A stretch of DNA of 64,000 nt from Purshia tridentata (Eukaryota > Streptophyta > Magnoliopsida > Rosales > Rosaceae), in the NCBI GenBank assembly GCA_003254885.1, contig QANT01003140.1, positions 62,001 to 126,000 on the forward strand. The letters are read 5' to 3'. Made by a program: the position numbers and the translations under genes. Below the pieces are notes generated by a model. That model did no database searches, had not been told where the DNA came from, and was given only the letters and a program-made list of their open reading frames with translations. The stretch's first letter is position 1. Every line of letters starts with the position of its first letter. Positions 47,801-59,871 of this stretch are shown in pieces.

Positions 47801-49955
47801 AGATTTAATGATCCTGGTTGTTTATATATCTAGATATTGCAGACGTAGTTTTTACTAAATATAAATATGTATGGGTTACAGATCAATGGAAATCCGCACT
47901 GAAATTTAATTTCTTTTATTCTTCTTCATTTTAATCAAAGTATAGCTGGGATACTTGAACTTTGCATACTTTTTCCATTGTTGCACATTATACTTCATTA
48001 CATTAATAGTACCATTGGCTTCCAGCAAGTGGGCCTGGGAGGTGCAAGGTAAACAATGGAGGTTGTTGGCATGAAGCTCGAGACGGGCATGCATATTCTG
48101 CTTGTACGGTAAGTGATCTTTATGTATTCCCTTTTTTTTCTTGAAAAAAAAAAAATCTTCTCTCGGAAAATAAATTTATTTTTAATTTCTATTATTTCTC
48201 TGAACAGGATGATGGAGAGGTCAAATGCAAGTGTCCTGCTGGGTTTAAAGGTGATGGTGTCAAAACTTGTGAAGGTAAGAGAAATTAATGTCTTGGCATT
48301 TATTGTTGTTGGTTTTCAGTTTCACTGTAATAGGAAATAAATCTACTAATGGATTGATGTCTAAAAAGCTCAAGTTCAGACCATTTTGGTCACAGTGGTG
48401 CATCTAGACATATACCACAATATATAGTTGACCTTGCTATGTTGTATATTGAGGTTATGTAACATAACTGGATTCTTCTGTTCTTTCATCTAGAACTGGA
48501 GAACATGGTCCTTGCATGAATAGAACGTAATGGGACTCAATACTTAGTTGAATTGCACCCAAATGTGGAACCAAATAAATTTTAGGTCACAATAATCCGG
48601 CCCCCTAGCATGTATGTACCTACCTTTATGTCCTTTCTTTTGGTGTTTGATTTCAAATCATCGTTACTACAGTCTACAAGCTAGGTAGACTGCTTTCATG
48701 TTTTGTGGAACTATAATTAGGACAAACAAAGCTCATATTGAATCAAATTAGACAAGACTTTGAAGTTAAAAATCTTGGACCTAAAGCATGTTGTTAAATT
48801 AATCTTTGTTTAGATATTGATGAATGCAAAGAGAGGAGAGCCTGTCAGTGTCCTGAATGTAGCTGCAAAAATACCTGGGGGAGCTATGACTGCTCCTGTA
48901 GTGGGAATCTTCTGTATATCAGGGACCATGATACCTGCATAAGTGAGTCCAGCAACTCAAGCTTATAACTCCAGTATATATGTTTTAAATATGTGTACTA
49001 CAAGTGCTTATTTCGATACACTTTCCCTGGAAATCTGCAGGTAAGACCTCTAGTGGAGGAAAATCATCTGCGTGGGCTGCTGTGTGGGTTATTTTGATAG
49101 GCTTGGCTATGGCTGCTGGTGGGGCATATCTTGTGTACAAATACAGATTGCGGGTGAGCTTTTTGTGCTTTAATTCTGTTTGCCAACTTTAGACATCATT
49201 GTTAATTATTGGAGTCTCCAATTTATGGTGGTAGTATTGGATTATCTTTGGTGGCTGTTCACAAGATTGATAAAATTGCATATATTGAATGCATGAAGAA
49301 GCCATGTTACTGAAAAACTGGGTTATAACTTATTTTCTATTGGCCCCTAGGATGATTGTTGGCATTGATTTTCAGAGTCAAATTCTAAATTACCATGATC
49401 ACTAGTATTTGTGTGATACCCAAATATTAACTTTTACACCGCGGTGATTTCATTTTTGGGCATGTCTATAAAACTCTTGCTTTAGTGAAACCAAATATTA
49501 CAATGGTCCAGGGCTGCATATTGGTTTGCTGTTGACCCCATCCTACTTGCAAATGGACTGTCTTGCATTAGAATTATCTGTGTTGGAGAAACTCCAACTG
49601 CCTGGAATTACCAAGCCAGAGCCAGTATTCAAAATGAATGTTTAAATTGTAAATTATGCACATTATGGAGCAAATTTGCATTTACACAAATGAATTCATC
49701 TAAACATGTTTAACTTCTAAGTTCTAACCAATGCCGAACTGCTCTAGTTAGAGGATGATTATAAGATGATTAGTGGAGTTAAGTCAGGAGACAAATCTTT
49801 TCTACCTCTTTGATTTAATTTTCAGGTTGTTGATACATTTTATGTTCCTTTTGCAGTCATATATGGATTCAGAAATAAGGGCTATAATGGCACAGTATAT
49901 GCCTCTGGACAGCCAAGCCGAAGTTCCAAATCATGTGAATGATGAACGGGCGTGA
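44886..49955 (+). CDS. VSR: vacuolar sorting receptor (VSR/BP-80)
   Basis: Type I membrane receptor that carries soluble proteins with NPIR-like signals from Golgi/TGN toward the vacuole. Twelve exons: 44886-45192, 46055-46747, 46838-46926, 47081-47150, 47221-47304, 47397-47473, 47574-47655, 48026-48108, 48208-48274, 48814-48942, 49041-49153, 49857-49955; 630 aa, the family length. Signal peptide 1-25 (ends PVSHA). The protease-associated domain follows ([30 protein letters not shown]), then the Cys-rich central domain ([12 protein letters not shown]-like block, [15 protein letters not shown]). Three EGF-type modules come next, the last calcium-binding ([18 protein letters not shown]). A membrane segment (about 571-593) and a short cytosolic tail with the AP-complex signal YMPL (612-615) complete it. 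The 862-bp first intron holds a GAGAGAAGAG/CTCTTTCC-rich patch (about 45650-45800). Confidence 0.96.
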
Positions 49956-51216
49956 AAAAGGGAAACCCATTGTTAGCCTTTGAAGGATTTTATGTGGTGC
50001 AGCATGATAAGGATTGTTATACATCTTTCCTTTTTTAGTCCCAGATTTTGAGCCTAATCTTTTATCTTCCTCTACGCCATGTTGGATTGTAAATGAATGC
50101 AGATTAGAAATTGTCTTGTTTTTTTAGGACTGTAACATGCCAACCACTTGGACTAAGGATGATTGCAAGGAGTTTAGCTGTAGTATTAAACAATTCTCCT
50201 CGCATCCTGAAATCCTGAAATCTTTTCCCCTTATTTAAATTTTTATTCTGTAATTTGCTTTTACCTGTAAGACGAGACTGACTTCATGTCATAGTTATAC
50301 CTTATTTATTTAAGGAGAATTAGAGGTGTTATTAGCACAGAAAATTTTGTTTCGAGTATAGCCTTGAAGTTTGATTAAGATTGACATTTTATGGTCATTT
50401 CTTGCAGTTGAAGTTCATTTGATAAATAGAGTCCTTGTTACCAGCAACAATTGTTTCCTTTGATTTAATTTACAGAGTCAAACTGCAAGATTCAATGGTC
50501 TTTCTCCTACTACCTACATTGCAATTGTCTGATGATTTCATGGGAAATGTCATCTGCAGATAGCATTCATCAGTTTTCTCCTACCGTATTATGTTATTTT
50601 ATGTTCTCAAGGGTAGATAACAATAGTAAGCTTTATGTAACCAGTCTCTTGAATTATAATTGCAATGGTGAGCCCTAGACCTTCCCTCATAAATGATATA
50701 CTGAAAAGAAAAGTTGTGACTGGCAAAATTTTTAGCATGGAATTCTCATTGTGTAAAATTGTCACAATGAATGTCAAGCTTCAAGTTTAGAATGTCTTTT
50801 AGAGATAAAATGGGAAGGTGTCCAAAGTCCATAGAAAGATTTCATCCTTGATTTACTATTTAATTGACAGAAATACACAAACCTAAAGGACTTGATGTCG
50901 GATATAAAACCCTGCCAGGGCAACAACTATGTAAACTTGAACCTTCTAAAGGTTACAAATTTCGATTTATTAATCATATAGGCACCCAATTTAAAATACA
51001 GGATATAACAATCGAAATCAATGAAACATAAAGTAGTTAAGCAACCATGCAGGAATAGGACAGTACAAAAACGAAGAGTCATGTTCACACTTCAAAGTGG
51101 TCTGTCTATCTTTAAAAGCTCTTATAAAGGTAGCCTTATCGGCTATTGGCTTGGTACCATCCCCTTAGCTTTCCCTTTGTATCTTATTTTTGCCTTGAGT
51201 AAAACTTCTGTGTAAT
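49956..51216. other. 3' flank of VSR gene
   Basis: VSR 3' UTR and intergenic DNA. No gene seen. Confidence 0.45.
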
Positions 51217-51218
51217 GC

Positions 51219-51297
51219 GTGTATATATTTGTTGTGTCTATCTCACTCGTCACGTGACTTAGCACGTGATGAGAGATAGATACAATAAGTGTATACA
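51219..51297. repeat. imperfect inverted repeat with paired CACGTG motifs
   Basis: Arms of about 36 bp (GTGTCTATCTCACTC-GTCACGTG on the left; reverse complement of the right TGTATCTATCTCTCA-TCACGTG) are separated by the 6-base loop ACTTAG. CACGTG lies at 51251-51256 and 51263-51268. It could be the core of a miniature transposon, a small-RNA hairpin or a double G-box; the sequence does not decide. Confidence 0.7.
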
Positions 51298-52040
51298 TCC
51301 ATGATTGCTAGATAAGTTTTTTTCTTTTGCCTTTGGGCTTTCTATGAATGACTTTTTAGACCAAAAAAAAAAAAAAACAGGGTATCCATACATATGTTCT
51401 GTCTTTTTCTTTATAGGTTTTGTTTCAATACCATGCACTGATGCCAAAAAAAAGGTTTTTAATGGGTGGAAAAAATAACCTCTTCTTAAAGACATAAGTG
51501 GCCTTGAAGCCATCTTTTGCAATATGGAAATATCAGTTAACTATCCCTATATCAAGCTGTTCACATTGAAGACTTCCACTAGAAAAAATGATCATCTAAC
51601 ATCATCATGTTTATTCATCAAATATTTAAGTACAAGAATATCAACTGCAGAATAATCAGTATGTCAATTTAATCATCCCTTGCCATTTGATCTTACACAA
51701 CATGCTCAAGCAACTCAATTCAACTCAAAATTAGTAAATTCTACGAGAGTTTTAGTAGTAGTGCAGCTCACAGCTCACTCATATGCCCATTGTTACAAGT
51801 TCAGTAATCATTTACGACTGTTTTTACAAGATGGCACTTAATTTTAGTGCCTTTCATAATTTAATTACTATACGCGACCACAAATTTAATTTTAACCAAA
51901 ATGTTATAGAACCCGACTCATTTTTCTTACAAATATTTTTTCCAGCTCTCTTACATTAGGCGGATCCTTCATGGGCCCTACAACATCAAATGTCTCGCCT
52001 CTCGTGTGAGTAGATGTAGCAGGGCCCTCATTGTATCTTT
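51298..52040. other. intergenic DNA, downstream of first RSL gene
   Basis: Includes the 3' flank of the RSL-type gene to the right. No gene recognised. Confidence 0.4.
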
Positions 52041-53986
52041 CTATGATGGCTTTGGTGGGGTGAACAGCTTCAGGTCAAGTCCGAGGTCCATCCCATTGTA
52101 ACATATGGGAGCATACATCCACATGTCATCAGAGCTTAACAACTACACAAGAAGCACAAACAAAAGGGAAAACATAACAATATCAGTAAATCTTCAGATA
52201 ATTAAGTTTACTGATAGGAACAGTTTACTGGTTAATATTCTTAAGAACTAATTGGTTCTCTCTGTAGCTACTGCATGCCAATCACAGTGAAAGTAAGCTG
52301 ACATTCAGAGGTGTATGAAGATATGGAAGGAATCCCTTTTGTTAATACCTTAATTTGGAGTTCTAAGAACTTCACATAGTGGACAGCTTCCTCAAGCATT
52401 GTGCTAATATCAACCTGCAATTCCACACAGCCAATTTTGAGAATTTTGAAGGAACCTTTTAGACAAAAATGGGCTGTGTCACAAGGACTATAACCTACCT
52501 TTGTTCCATTGGGGACAAGGTTCTGCAGGACTCTCAACCTGTCATTTATTTTCTCTCTTCTTTTCTGCAAGATAAAAAGTACAGAAAAATTAGCTGACTT
52601 AATTAGCAATATAGATTATTGTCCCATTCTCTAACAATGTAAGTTTTTGGGGTCCAGTGTTGTCTAGCATATTATTAGAACTACAGTTCTACAAGGTCCT
52701 AGGTTCAAAACGTACTGTCCTCATTCCCCACTTCTTTTTTTATTTGTAAGCTGTAGGTCGGGTCAGGTTGCACCTATGTGTTTTTCTGTATTTGTATTTG
52801 TATGCCTCTCCACGTGTAGGACGAGGCTTCACATGAGGGAGGGTGCAGTGGTATACATTTTTGGTTCATTCCCTAACAGATTAAGTTTTTCGGGTCTATT
52901 GGATGTGTAGCAGATTTTACATATGTATGCAACAAATTTTCTGCAATCTTAAGCTAAGCAACGAGCAGAACTGATATCTGCGGAAGTTGGAACTTACCCT
53001 TGCATAGAGGCTTTGGGGATCCGTGGCAGACCCCCTTCTAGCTCTTGATTTGCCATCCGAGTTAAGAGCTGCAGCCTCTTTTGGACTCAAGCTTGAAGTT
53101 GAAGTCACCCCTCCACTCAGCTCTTGAGAAGCAATGGAGTCATCCACTGAGCAGCAACTACTCGAGCTCTGTCTGTTGGGGCCAACATTACCATGTTCTT
53201 CATTGTTGCTAGTTGTGACCTGCAGGCTTTTCTTTGACCTTGTGTTCCTCTTATTGATTTGAAACTACATTTTTTATGATCAGAGAATGCAAACATGAAT
53301 CAATTCCTAAACATTTTAATTCCAACCAGGTACAAATGTGGAATGATGGGCAAGAAAAATATGCTTATTTATATACTCACATCTCCAAAGCTGTGACCTC
53401 TTTTCATTGAATTCTTAGGGGGCATACTTTTCTCTTTCATGGAAGCTGGTCCTTGTACTGTCATCTCAAATCTTTTCTTCTCCAGAGTGACAGCTTCAGG
53501 CTGGTTCCCACCAGAGTCTTCCACATTCCCACCACTTGTTTCTTGGTTTAAGCATTGATGATCATCTCCTTTAATGAGATAGGAATTGATGTTTTTTGCA
53601 TCCCCGGTACGAGAATTAAAAGACATAGAGCCATTGCTATTGTTTGTTACCAACATGGGGTGAGAATCACTCAAGTAGTAGCTTTCATTGCTTGAAGTGG
53701 GGCAAAAAATCATATTGCCACCACCACTGCAATCACTCCCTTGTGATGAAATCCTGTACAAATCAGAATTAGTAGTTTCTGAAGAATAATGTGAACCTTC
53801 ATAGTTGCCTGCAGACATGTTCATAGCTGATTGATCTTCATTGCCAGTCCAAAAGGCATCTGGGACTGCCATGCTTGACGGTGGACAACTTTCAAGCAAT
53901 TGGGCCATGAAGTCTGCCTCCTCAGCTGTGTACATTCCACTAAGAGAGGTCCATTCTCCCTCTGAAAGAGCTCCAATGTGGTCCAT
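52041..53986 (-). CDS. RSL: RSL-type bHLH transcription factor, copy 1
   Basis: Subfamily VIIIc bHLH (ROOT HAIR DEFECTIVE 6-LIKE), which in Arabidopsis drives root-hair initiation and elongation. Five minus-strand exons: 53986-53381, 53264-52998, 52564-52499, 52414-52349, 52142-52041; 368 aa. The N-terminus ([20 protein letters not shown]) and a long Ser/Asn-rich region precede the bHLH. The domain starts near [20 protein letters not shown], with the basic region ending EKINDRLR. It continues [20 protein letters not shown] and [11 protein letters not shown], and the RSL signature [17 protein letters not shown] ends the protein. The acidic GMYT-EEADF N-terminus and the C-terminal tail resemble class II RSLs (RSL2/RSL4); class is inferred. 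Intron 2 is 433 bp against 128 bp in copy 2, because of an inserted repeat. Exon lengths 66, 66 are identical between the copies. Confidence 0.93.
52624..52913. mobile_element. small retroelement-like insertion in RSL intron 2
   Basis: Two direct repeats of about 46 bp (52624-52669 and 52867-52913) share CATTC-CTAACA and TAAGTTTTT-GGGTC. The segment between contains AGGACGAGGCTTCACATGAG-type sequence, a flavour I associate with short LTR/TRIM-like elements. The matching intron of the second RSL gene lacks it. No clear target duplication was found, so class is tentative. Confidence 0.5.
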
Positions 53987-56900
53987 TTTGCCTCTTTGAA
54001 GCCTAGAAACAAAAGGGATTCTTATTTAGTTACAATTAGAATGGAAGGGAATGAAATTATTAGTGACATATTTATATCCAACTGTGAAGAATGTCACAGA
54101 AACTTAAACATTATTTTTACTTGGTAATAGATCTTTCTAATCATAAATAAATGCCAATCATTTGGGAACTAATAGGTCCCAGTTATCTGTAGCTGTCTGC
54201 GCAGGAGACTCTGCTGAGGCCAAGGACAACTCAGATGGAACTAAGTTCAAGCAATGATGGAGTAAAATAATATAACCTTAAAAAACACAGAAAAAAGTGG
54301 TTCAAAGAGTGAAGGAGTGCTGTCGTGGAAAAGGTATTAACTATATGATTACTTATTAGTACCAAAAAAAACTTCAAAGAAAGATGTTTGAGAATGAGAT
54401 TTGGTGAAGTTTGGAGAGAGAGAGAGAGAGAATCACACCTGGAAACCAAGAGAACGTGGGGGACATTAATTAAGAACATATTATGTTCAACACATATAAT
54501 AATGACATCAAAAAATTATGCTGAGAGATCTTGTGAATTGATCTGACATTCTCTAAAAATTTTCAGGAACAAGACAGTGTTATATGCAGACTGGATTTTT
54601 GTCTCCTCACAAATATTCTTAATAGTCCAATTACAATGATCCACACAGTATTACAATGATCTATCTATGAACATTTAAAACCACATTCCCAAGAAGTTCA
54701 GGCACTAACTACCCAGTTCACAATTAGAAACTCATTGACTTCTTGGAATAAACCTGGATTGGATTAGCCAGTTCCATGCCAATAATGAAATATCTTAATC
54801 ATTTCATTGCAGTTTTCTTCTCATCATGGGCTAATTTAGCAGGAAACATTCTTCAATTGTGGGACCAACCTCATTAATTGTGAGAGGATGCTCCATAAAG
54901 CATGCCCCATTTAAGAATTGGTTTTTTCGGAGACTATCCGTTATAATCGGGCAGAATAGGTCAGAGTAGTGGCTTAGCTTTTGATCATGCATAGACTAGT
55001 AAACTATGACATTTTGCTTGGCTGAGTTGGAGATAGTGACCCTTTTTAAGTTACAATATGGTCTTCTTCTGGAAATCTCTGTCAATTAACCTAAACATGC
55101 AAATAGGTTGCATTAATTTATGGTAACATATATGGTTTCTCTGAGGCTAATTGGTTTTTCAAGGATACTATATCTGTCATAAGTATATAGACGCAAGCTA
55201 GCTTAGCTCTACTAATTCGCTCTACTACATCTTTCTAACTAGCAACACAACCACTCTCTTCTTTTCTTAATTGTAGATAGGTAACTCCACAATATTAGAA
55301 TGTGAATTTCTATCTCCTACATAAAAAAAAAAAAATTAAAAAAATTAAAAAAGAAATTGCACACGAGTAGTGAAGAGAGAAGCAGTCATGCAAGTATGGC
55401 CAATCACCCAATTTCCACCTCCGATCTCGGCGATTTTGGCGCTCATTCCACTCGTAAAAAACAGGATTTCATTCTTGAATAATACCTAAAATAATTAAGC
55501 CCCCAAAGCCTAATGCATGCTGTGCCGCCCAATATCGCACGACTTCCTACTTTGCCATATACAACTGTTTTCAATGGAACAAAATCTTTAATGTTTGCAA
55601 CAATAACTTACTGTTAATTTCAAACCCTTTGGATATATATAGGCTATAGCACGTTATTTAAAGAAAAAAAGAATATTATTTCAATCCCTTTTGAAATCTT
55701 ATTTCCTTCTCTGCATGAAAAATATGATATCTCTTTTATTTTTGTTAATTTCATACTTGGCCGGCTTGGGGGGTTGGCCACCATTTTATTTTCAGTAATT
55801 AAGCTAGCTGGAAGTTGGTAGAGCCATGCCAGTGCCTCCTGCCCATTCGCACTTCACAGAGGCCAACAACACACCACTTCTCACCAAGCTTATAATATAT
55901 ATATATACATATTAATCTTGTATTTTGTTCAATTATTGTGAATCATGGAGAGCTGGAACTCTTCTACTTCCATTATATTTTAGAAATATATTGTATATGA
56001 TCGAATACAAGTATTTCGTATCAGATAAATGACTTTTTAAATATTTAAAATTTCTTAAGTTTGAACCATGTGTGTAATTTCGTGAAATTACTAATATATA
56101 TGCATGTAATCTCAACCCCTTCTCATTTGACAAAGTGATATGTGGAATGTGTGTGGGCCTGTGAAAGTGCATCGTTTCTCCTTCTCATTTGCTACTTGAC
56201 CGATTGAGGAGGAATGAATATTAAACCCATGGAGGCATGAGCCATGTGTTGCACCACCTCCCCCGAGCCCGAGGGAGAGAGACCACATGCTACATGCATG
56301 GCATGGTATATATATACATATAGTTGTCACTTAGTATTTAGTACATTGATATAAACGAATTAATATCATATAATTAATTTCTGTTTATTTGAAAGTGGGT
56401 CGACTTTCATTCAATCAAATCAAAGTAATAGATTCGTCATCAAATACATAGGAATAGAGCCAATTGAATTGCCTCCGTTTCAATCCAAAACAAAACGTCA
56501 ACTATTACAAGAGCAAATTTTGCAAGATAATGAACAACTTATTAATTGATTAACGCCATTGGCAAGAAAATAACTGAAAAGAAGGCATGAGCAACCATAA
56601 TCAGCAACTTGATTCACTCATATATATATATATATATATATATATCATAAGTTCATAACACTGTCAATCCCAAGAGCAGCCATATATAATTTTTGTTTAG
56701 GGTTCAAAACTAGCTTAGCTAGAATATTAATATAATGTCTGCGTAATTATAATTTCGTTTCATTGGGCTCCCTCAGGTGGGCATTGTGGATTTGGGGACT
56801 AAGGGTTGGTTTCTAAGATTCAGATTAATCAGAGCCGTGGGACACAAGCAATACAAGTTTTTTCTATTGAGCTAGGTCACTAGTCTATAAAGAATATGTA

Positions 56901-58406
56901 TATATATACGTGTGTTTCAAACACTGAAACACACGATCAAGTGACGTGGGAACTAATAGAGACAAACAAATTAAGAATGAAACACATAGATATATAGCCT
57001 TTCAGGGTCCATTTGCATAGGCCAATACCACATTTTCGGCTCCCAACTTCACAACACTACTTTAATTTATATATAAACTATCCCCCTTCACAAACTCCGC
57101 ACGCGTCAATTGCTCTCGCTATAAAATTGCAATTTTTTTTATTATTTATTTAAAAAAAAATTTTAAACACTAATAATTGATGAATAATGGAGTATTTTAC
57201 GCCCTAATCCCTATTCTATTTTAGCATTTTTTTAGTATTTATGAGGTTTATAAATAATAGATAATACACTGCTCTTGCTTAGTTGCTTCTCTATCATATT
57301 ATATAGCCATTATTGTGATTATTTCTTAATTTTTTTGTGGTAAGATTATTATGATTATTGTGATTAATTATTTTAGGGCTATTAAAATTCTTGTACGCGT
57401 TTGTTGAGATGTTATAATACGTGGAGAAGGAAGCGTGGCTTCCTCATGCGCGCCCAATTAATTAGAGGGACCAACTATCGAGTTTCTATACAAATATAGA
57501 AACACTTTAAAAACTTAAATGATTAACAAGTTAATACGAATATAACTATTATTTGGATTTAATATACCATATAATCTCATAATTCGAATTGTCAGTATTG
57601 CAAAAGATTAATTAAATCGGAAGCTTCTTAATCATTTAATTAGAATCAAATAAATAGACGAATATAATATTTTAATAAAAATATTGAAATGATTGTAAAT
57701 GATTAAATGACCTCCAATTTGATTGAATTTTGCAAAAAAGAAAAAGGAACTCGCAAAAAGAAAAGAGGGCAAAAGATATTTTCTTGTCCAAAAACAATTA
57801 ATCACATTAGTAGAGGATGAGAAATAGTAATGGCAGATGAAGGTAATGCTTTGGGAATTGGGATATAATGATAGTGTGATTTTGATAAAAGAGGAGAGGG
57901 AGTACCCCAATGGCTTTACTGTAGAATTGCATGAGGATATGTAAAATCTAGAGCATTCGATTCAAAATGTTGGTATTTGTGATGTAAGGCTTCAAAAACC
58001 TTAGGTGGGATTTATATTCTAGACAGAATTCTGATGTTTCTGGTACTTAGACAAAAAATGAAATCCCCAATTCAATAAAAGGGAGCATACATTCCTGAAA
58101 TCTCAGAGTCAGTCATGGAATATTCAAATTTTAAATACTATTGATGATTGTGAATGATTTCTTTGTTCTTCCAGGAGTCCAAGCATGTACATCTAAAAAT
58201 TCTGTACTCTTCTCCAAACACATGTATAATTGAATTTATGGTGTATGCTAGTTCAATATAGTTACTGCTTGGTCCTAATCACATTTTCAATATCAGTATT
58301 TTCAATTTCTAACAAGTGGTAATAGAGCACTTTGTGTGCCTTTATTTCCAACAATGGCCTCAGGCCCTCACTTAACCCAGCAGCATGAACGCCTATAACA
58401 ATGGCC
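53987..58406. other. intergenic DNA between tandem RSL genes
   Basis: Probably promoter of copy 1 plus 3' flank of copy 2. A TATA box for copy 1 is at 54069-54077. A GAGA run at about 54414-54430 falls in its upstream region. Also present are TA microsatellites (55897-55910 and 56619-56645), a perfect 11-bp inverted repeat CGTGTGTTTCA/TGAAACACACG (56909-56935) and A-rich stretches at 55321-55352. No gene recognised in 4.4 kb. Confidence 0.5.
54069..54077 (-). promoter_or_regulatory. TATA box of RSL copy 1
   Basis: On the minus strand GATATAAATA-type sequence, about 85 bp before the start codon. The core ATAAATATG recurs in the promoter of copy 2. Confidence 0.55.
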
Positions 58407-59871
58407 TCAGTCCATTCCCATGTCTAATCCATTGTAAACAATAGGAGCATACATCCACAGGTCATCAGAGGTTAGGAGCTGCAAAATCAAACCCAGATAC
58501 ACTATTAATTAGATCATCAGAAAAAGCAATACCTTTTAATTTAAACTTGATTATGAAATGCGAACTTTTTTTTTTTTTTTCTTTTCTGTTTTTCTGTTAT
58601 TACCTTGATCTGAAGCTGTAAAAATTTGACATATTGGACAGCCTCCTCAAGCATTGTGCTGATATCCACCTGCACTACCAAAACGCCAATTATGACAACT
58701 CTGCATGTAAGCCCTTAAAAATTTACACCAAATCTGCTGCCATTAGAGCATATATGCTGCCAATTACCTTCGTCCCATTAGGAACAAGATTCTGTAGAAT
58801 TCGCAGCCTCTCGTTTATTTTCTCTCTTCTTTTCTGCAAGAGACATACAGTAACTTAATCAGTTTTATATTGATAGGATCATAGAAAGCATATTGATTTT
58901 CAAGGAATGAATTAGCTATAATATGGTCAATATTGAATATACCAGCATTTTATGGACTTACCCTTGCATAAACGCTTTGGGAATCAGTTGCTGATCCCCT
59001 TCTGGCTCTTTTTGTGCAATTCAAGTTGAGATCAGCAACCTCTTTTGGACTCACACCTCCACTGATCAGATCATGGTCATTAGAAGCATTTGAGTCATCA
59101 TCTCCTGAGCAGCAACTGCTCGAGCTCTGCCCTCTGGTGCTGGCCATGGCATTATTAATATCTTCAACGTTTCTGCTTAAGACTGGCTTTTGACTCTTCT
59201 TCGACTTCACATTCCTCTTGTTCATTTGGACCTACAAAAAATTTGATCATTCAATTATGATAAGTAGAGAGACTCACATAAAAGAAAAATGGATCATCAC
59301 CAAGTGCTTGAATGCTTCTTGTGTATAAGTATATACTTACTTCTACTGAACTGCAAGATCTTTTCTTACAATTCTCAGGCACAACTTCTATTCTCATTTG
59401 ATCATCAGACTCCCTTTTGAGCTGCAGAAGTTTTTCATAAATAACAGCAGCTCCTGGCTGGTTTCTGCCAGACTCTCCCATATTGCCAGCCGTGCTCAAT
59501 TCTTGGTTCATGCCATATTCTTCACCTTGCTTGAGAAACAAGCCAGTAGTAGTGTTGCCCTCCCACAGACAAAAGTCATCAGAGGTATAGTTTGTTGCCG
59601 TAATTTGGTGAGAACCACTTGTGTAGTAGTTCTCATTACTGCCAACAGTACTAAAAGGTTCAATGCCTTCCATGGTAGTTGTTGTTGAATATTCATGGCT
59701 GGGACAAATTGAAAATGGGAATGATCCAGAGATTGAAGCCTCATTGAGCTCATTTGTGACTGAACACTTAGCAAGCAACTGGGACATGATGATCAAATCT
59801 GCCTCCTCAGATGTGTACATTCCATCAAGTGAGCTACATGCTCCCTCTGGAATAGCTGCTTGAAGTTCCAT
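58407..59871 (-). CDS. RSL: RSL-type bHLH transcription factor, copy 2
   Basis: Tandem paralogue of the gene at 52-54 kb, same strand. Five exons with the same intron positions: 59871-59341, 59231-58962, 58833-58768, 58669-58604, 58478-58407; 334 aa. The N-terminus (GACSSLDGMYTSEEADLIIM) parallels copy 1. The exon 2 start VQMNKRNVKSKKSQK parallels [15 protein letters not shown]. The bHLH reads [20 protein letters not shown], then [19 protein letters not shown] and [20 protein letters not shown], ending LLTSDDLWMYAPIVYNGLD. It stops at MGMD, ten residues shorter at the C-terminus than copy 1 (which adds [12 protein letters not shown]). The N-terminal halves have diverged much more than the bHLH, as expected for an older duplication under selection on DNA binding. 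Root-hair role is inferred from the family. Confidence 0.93.
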
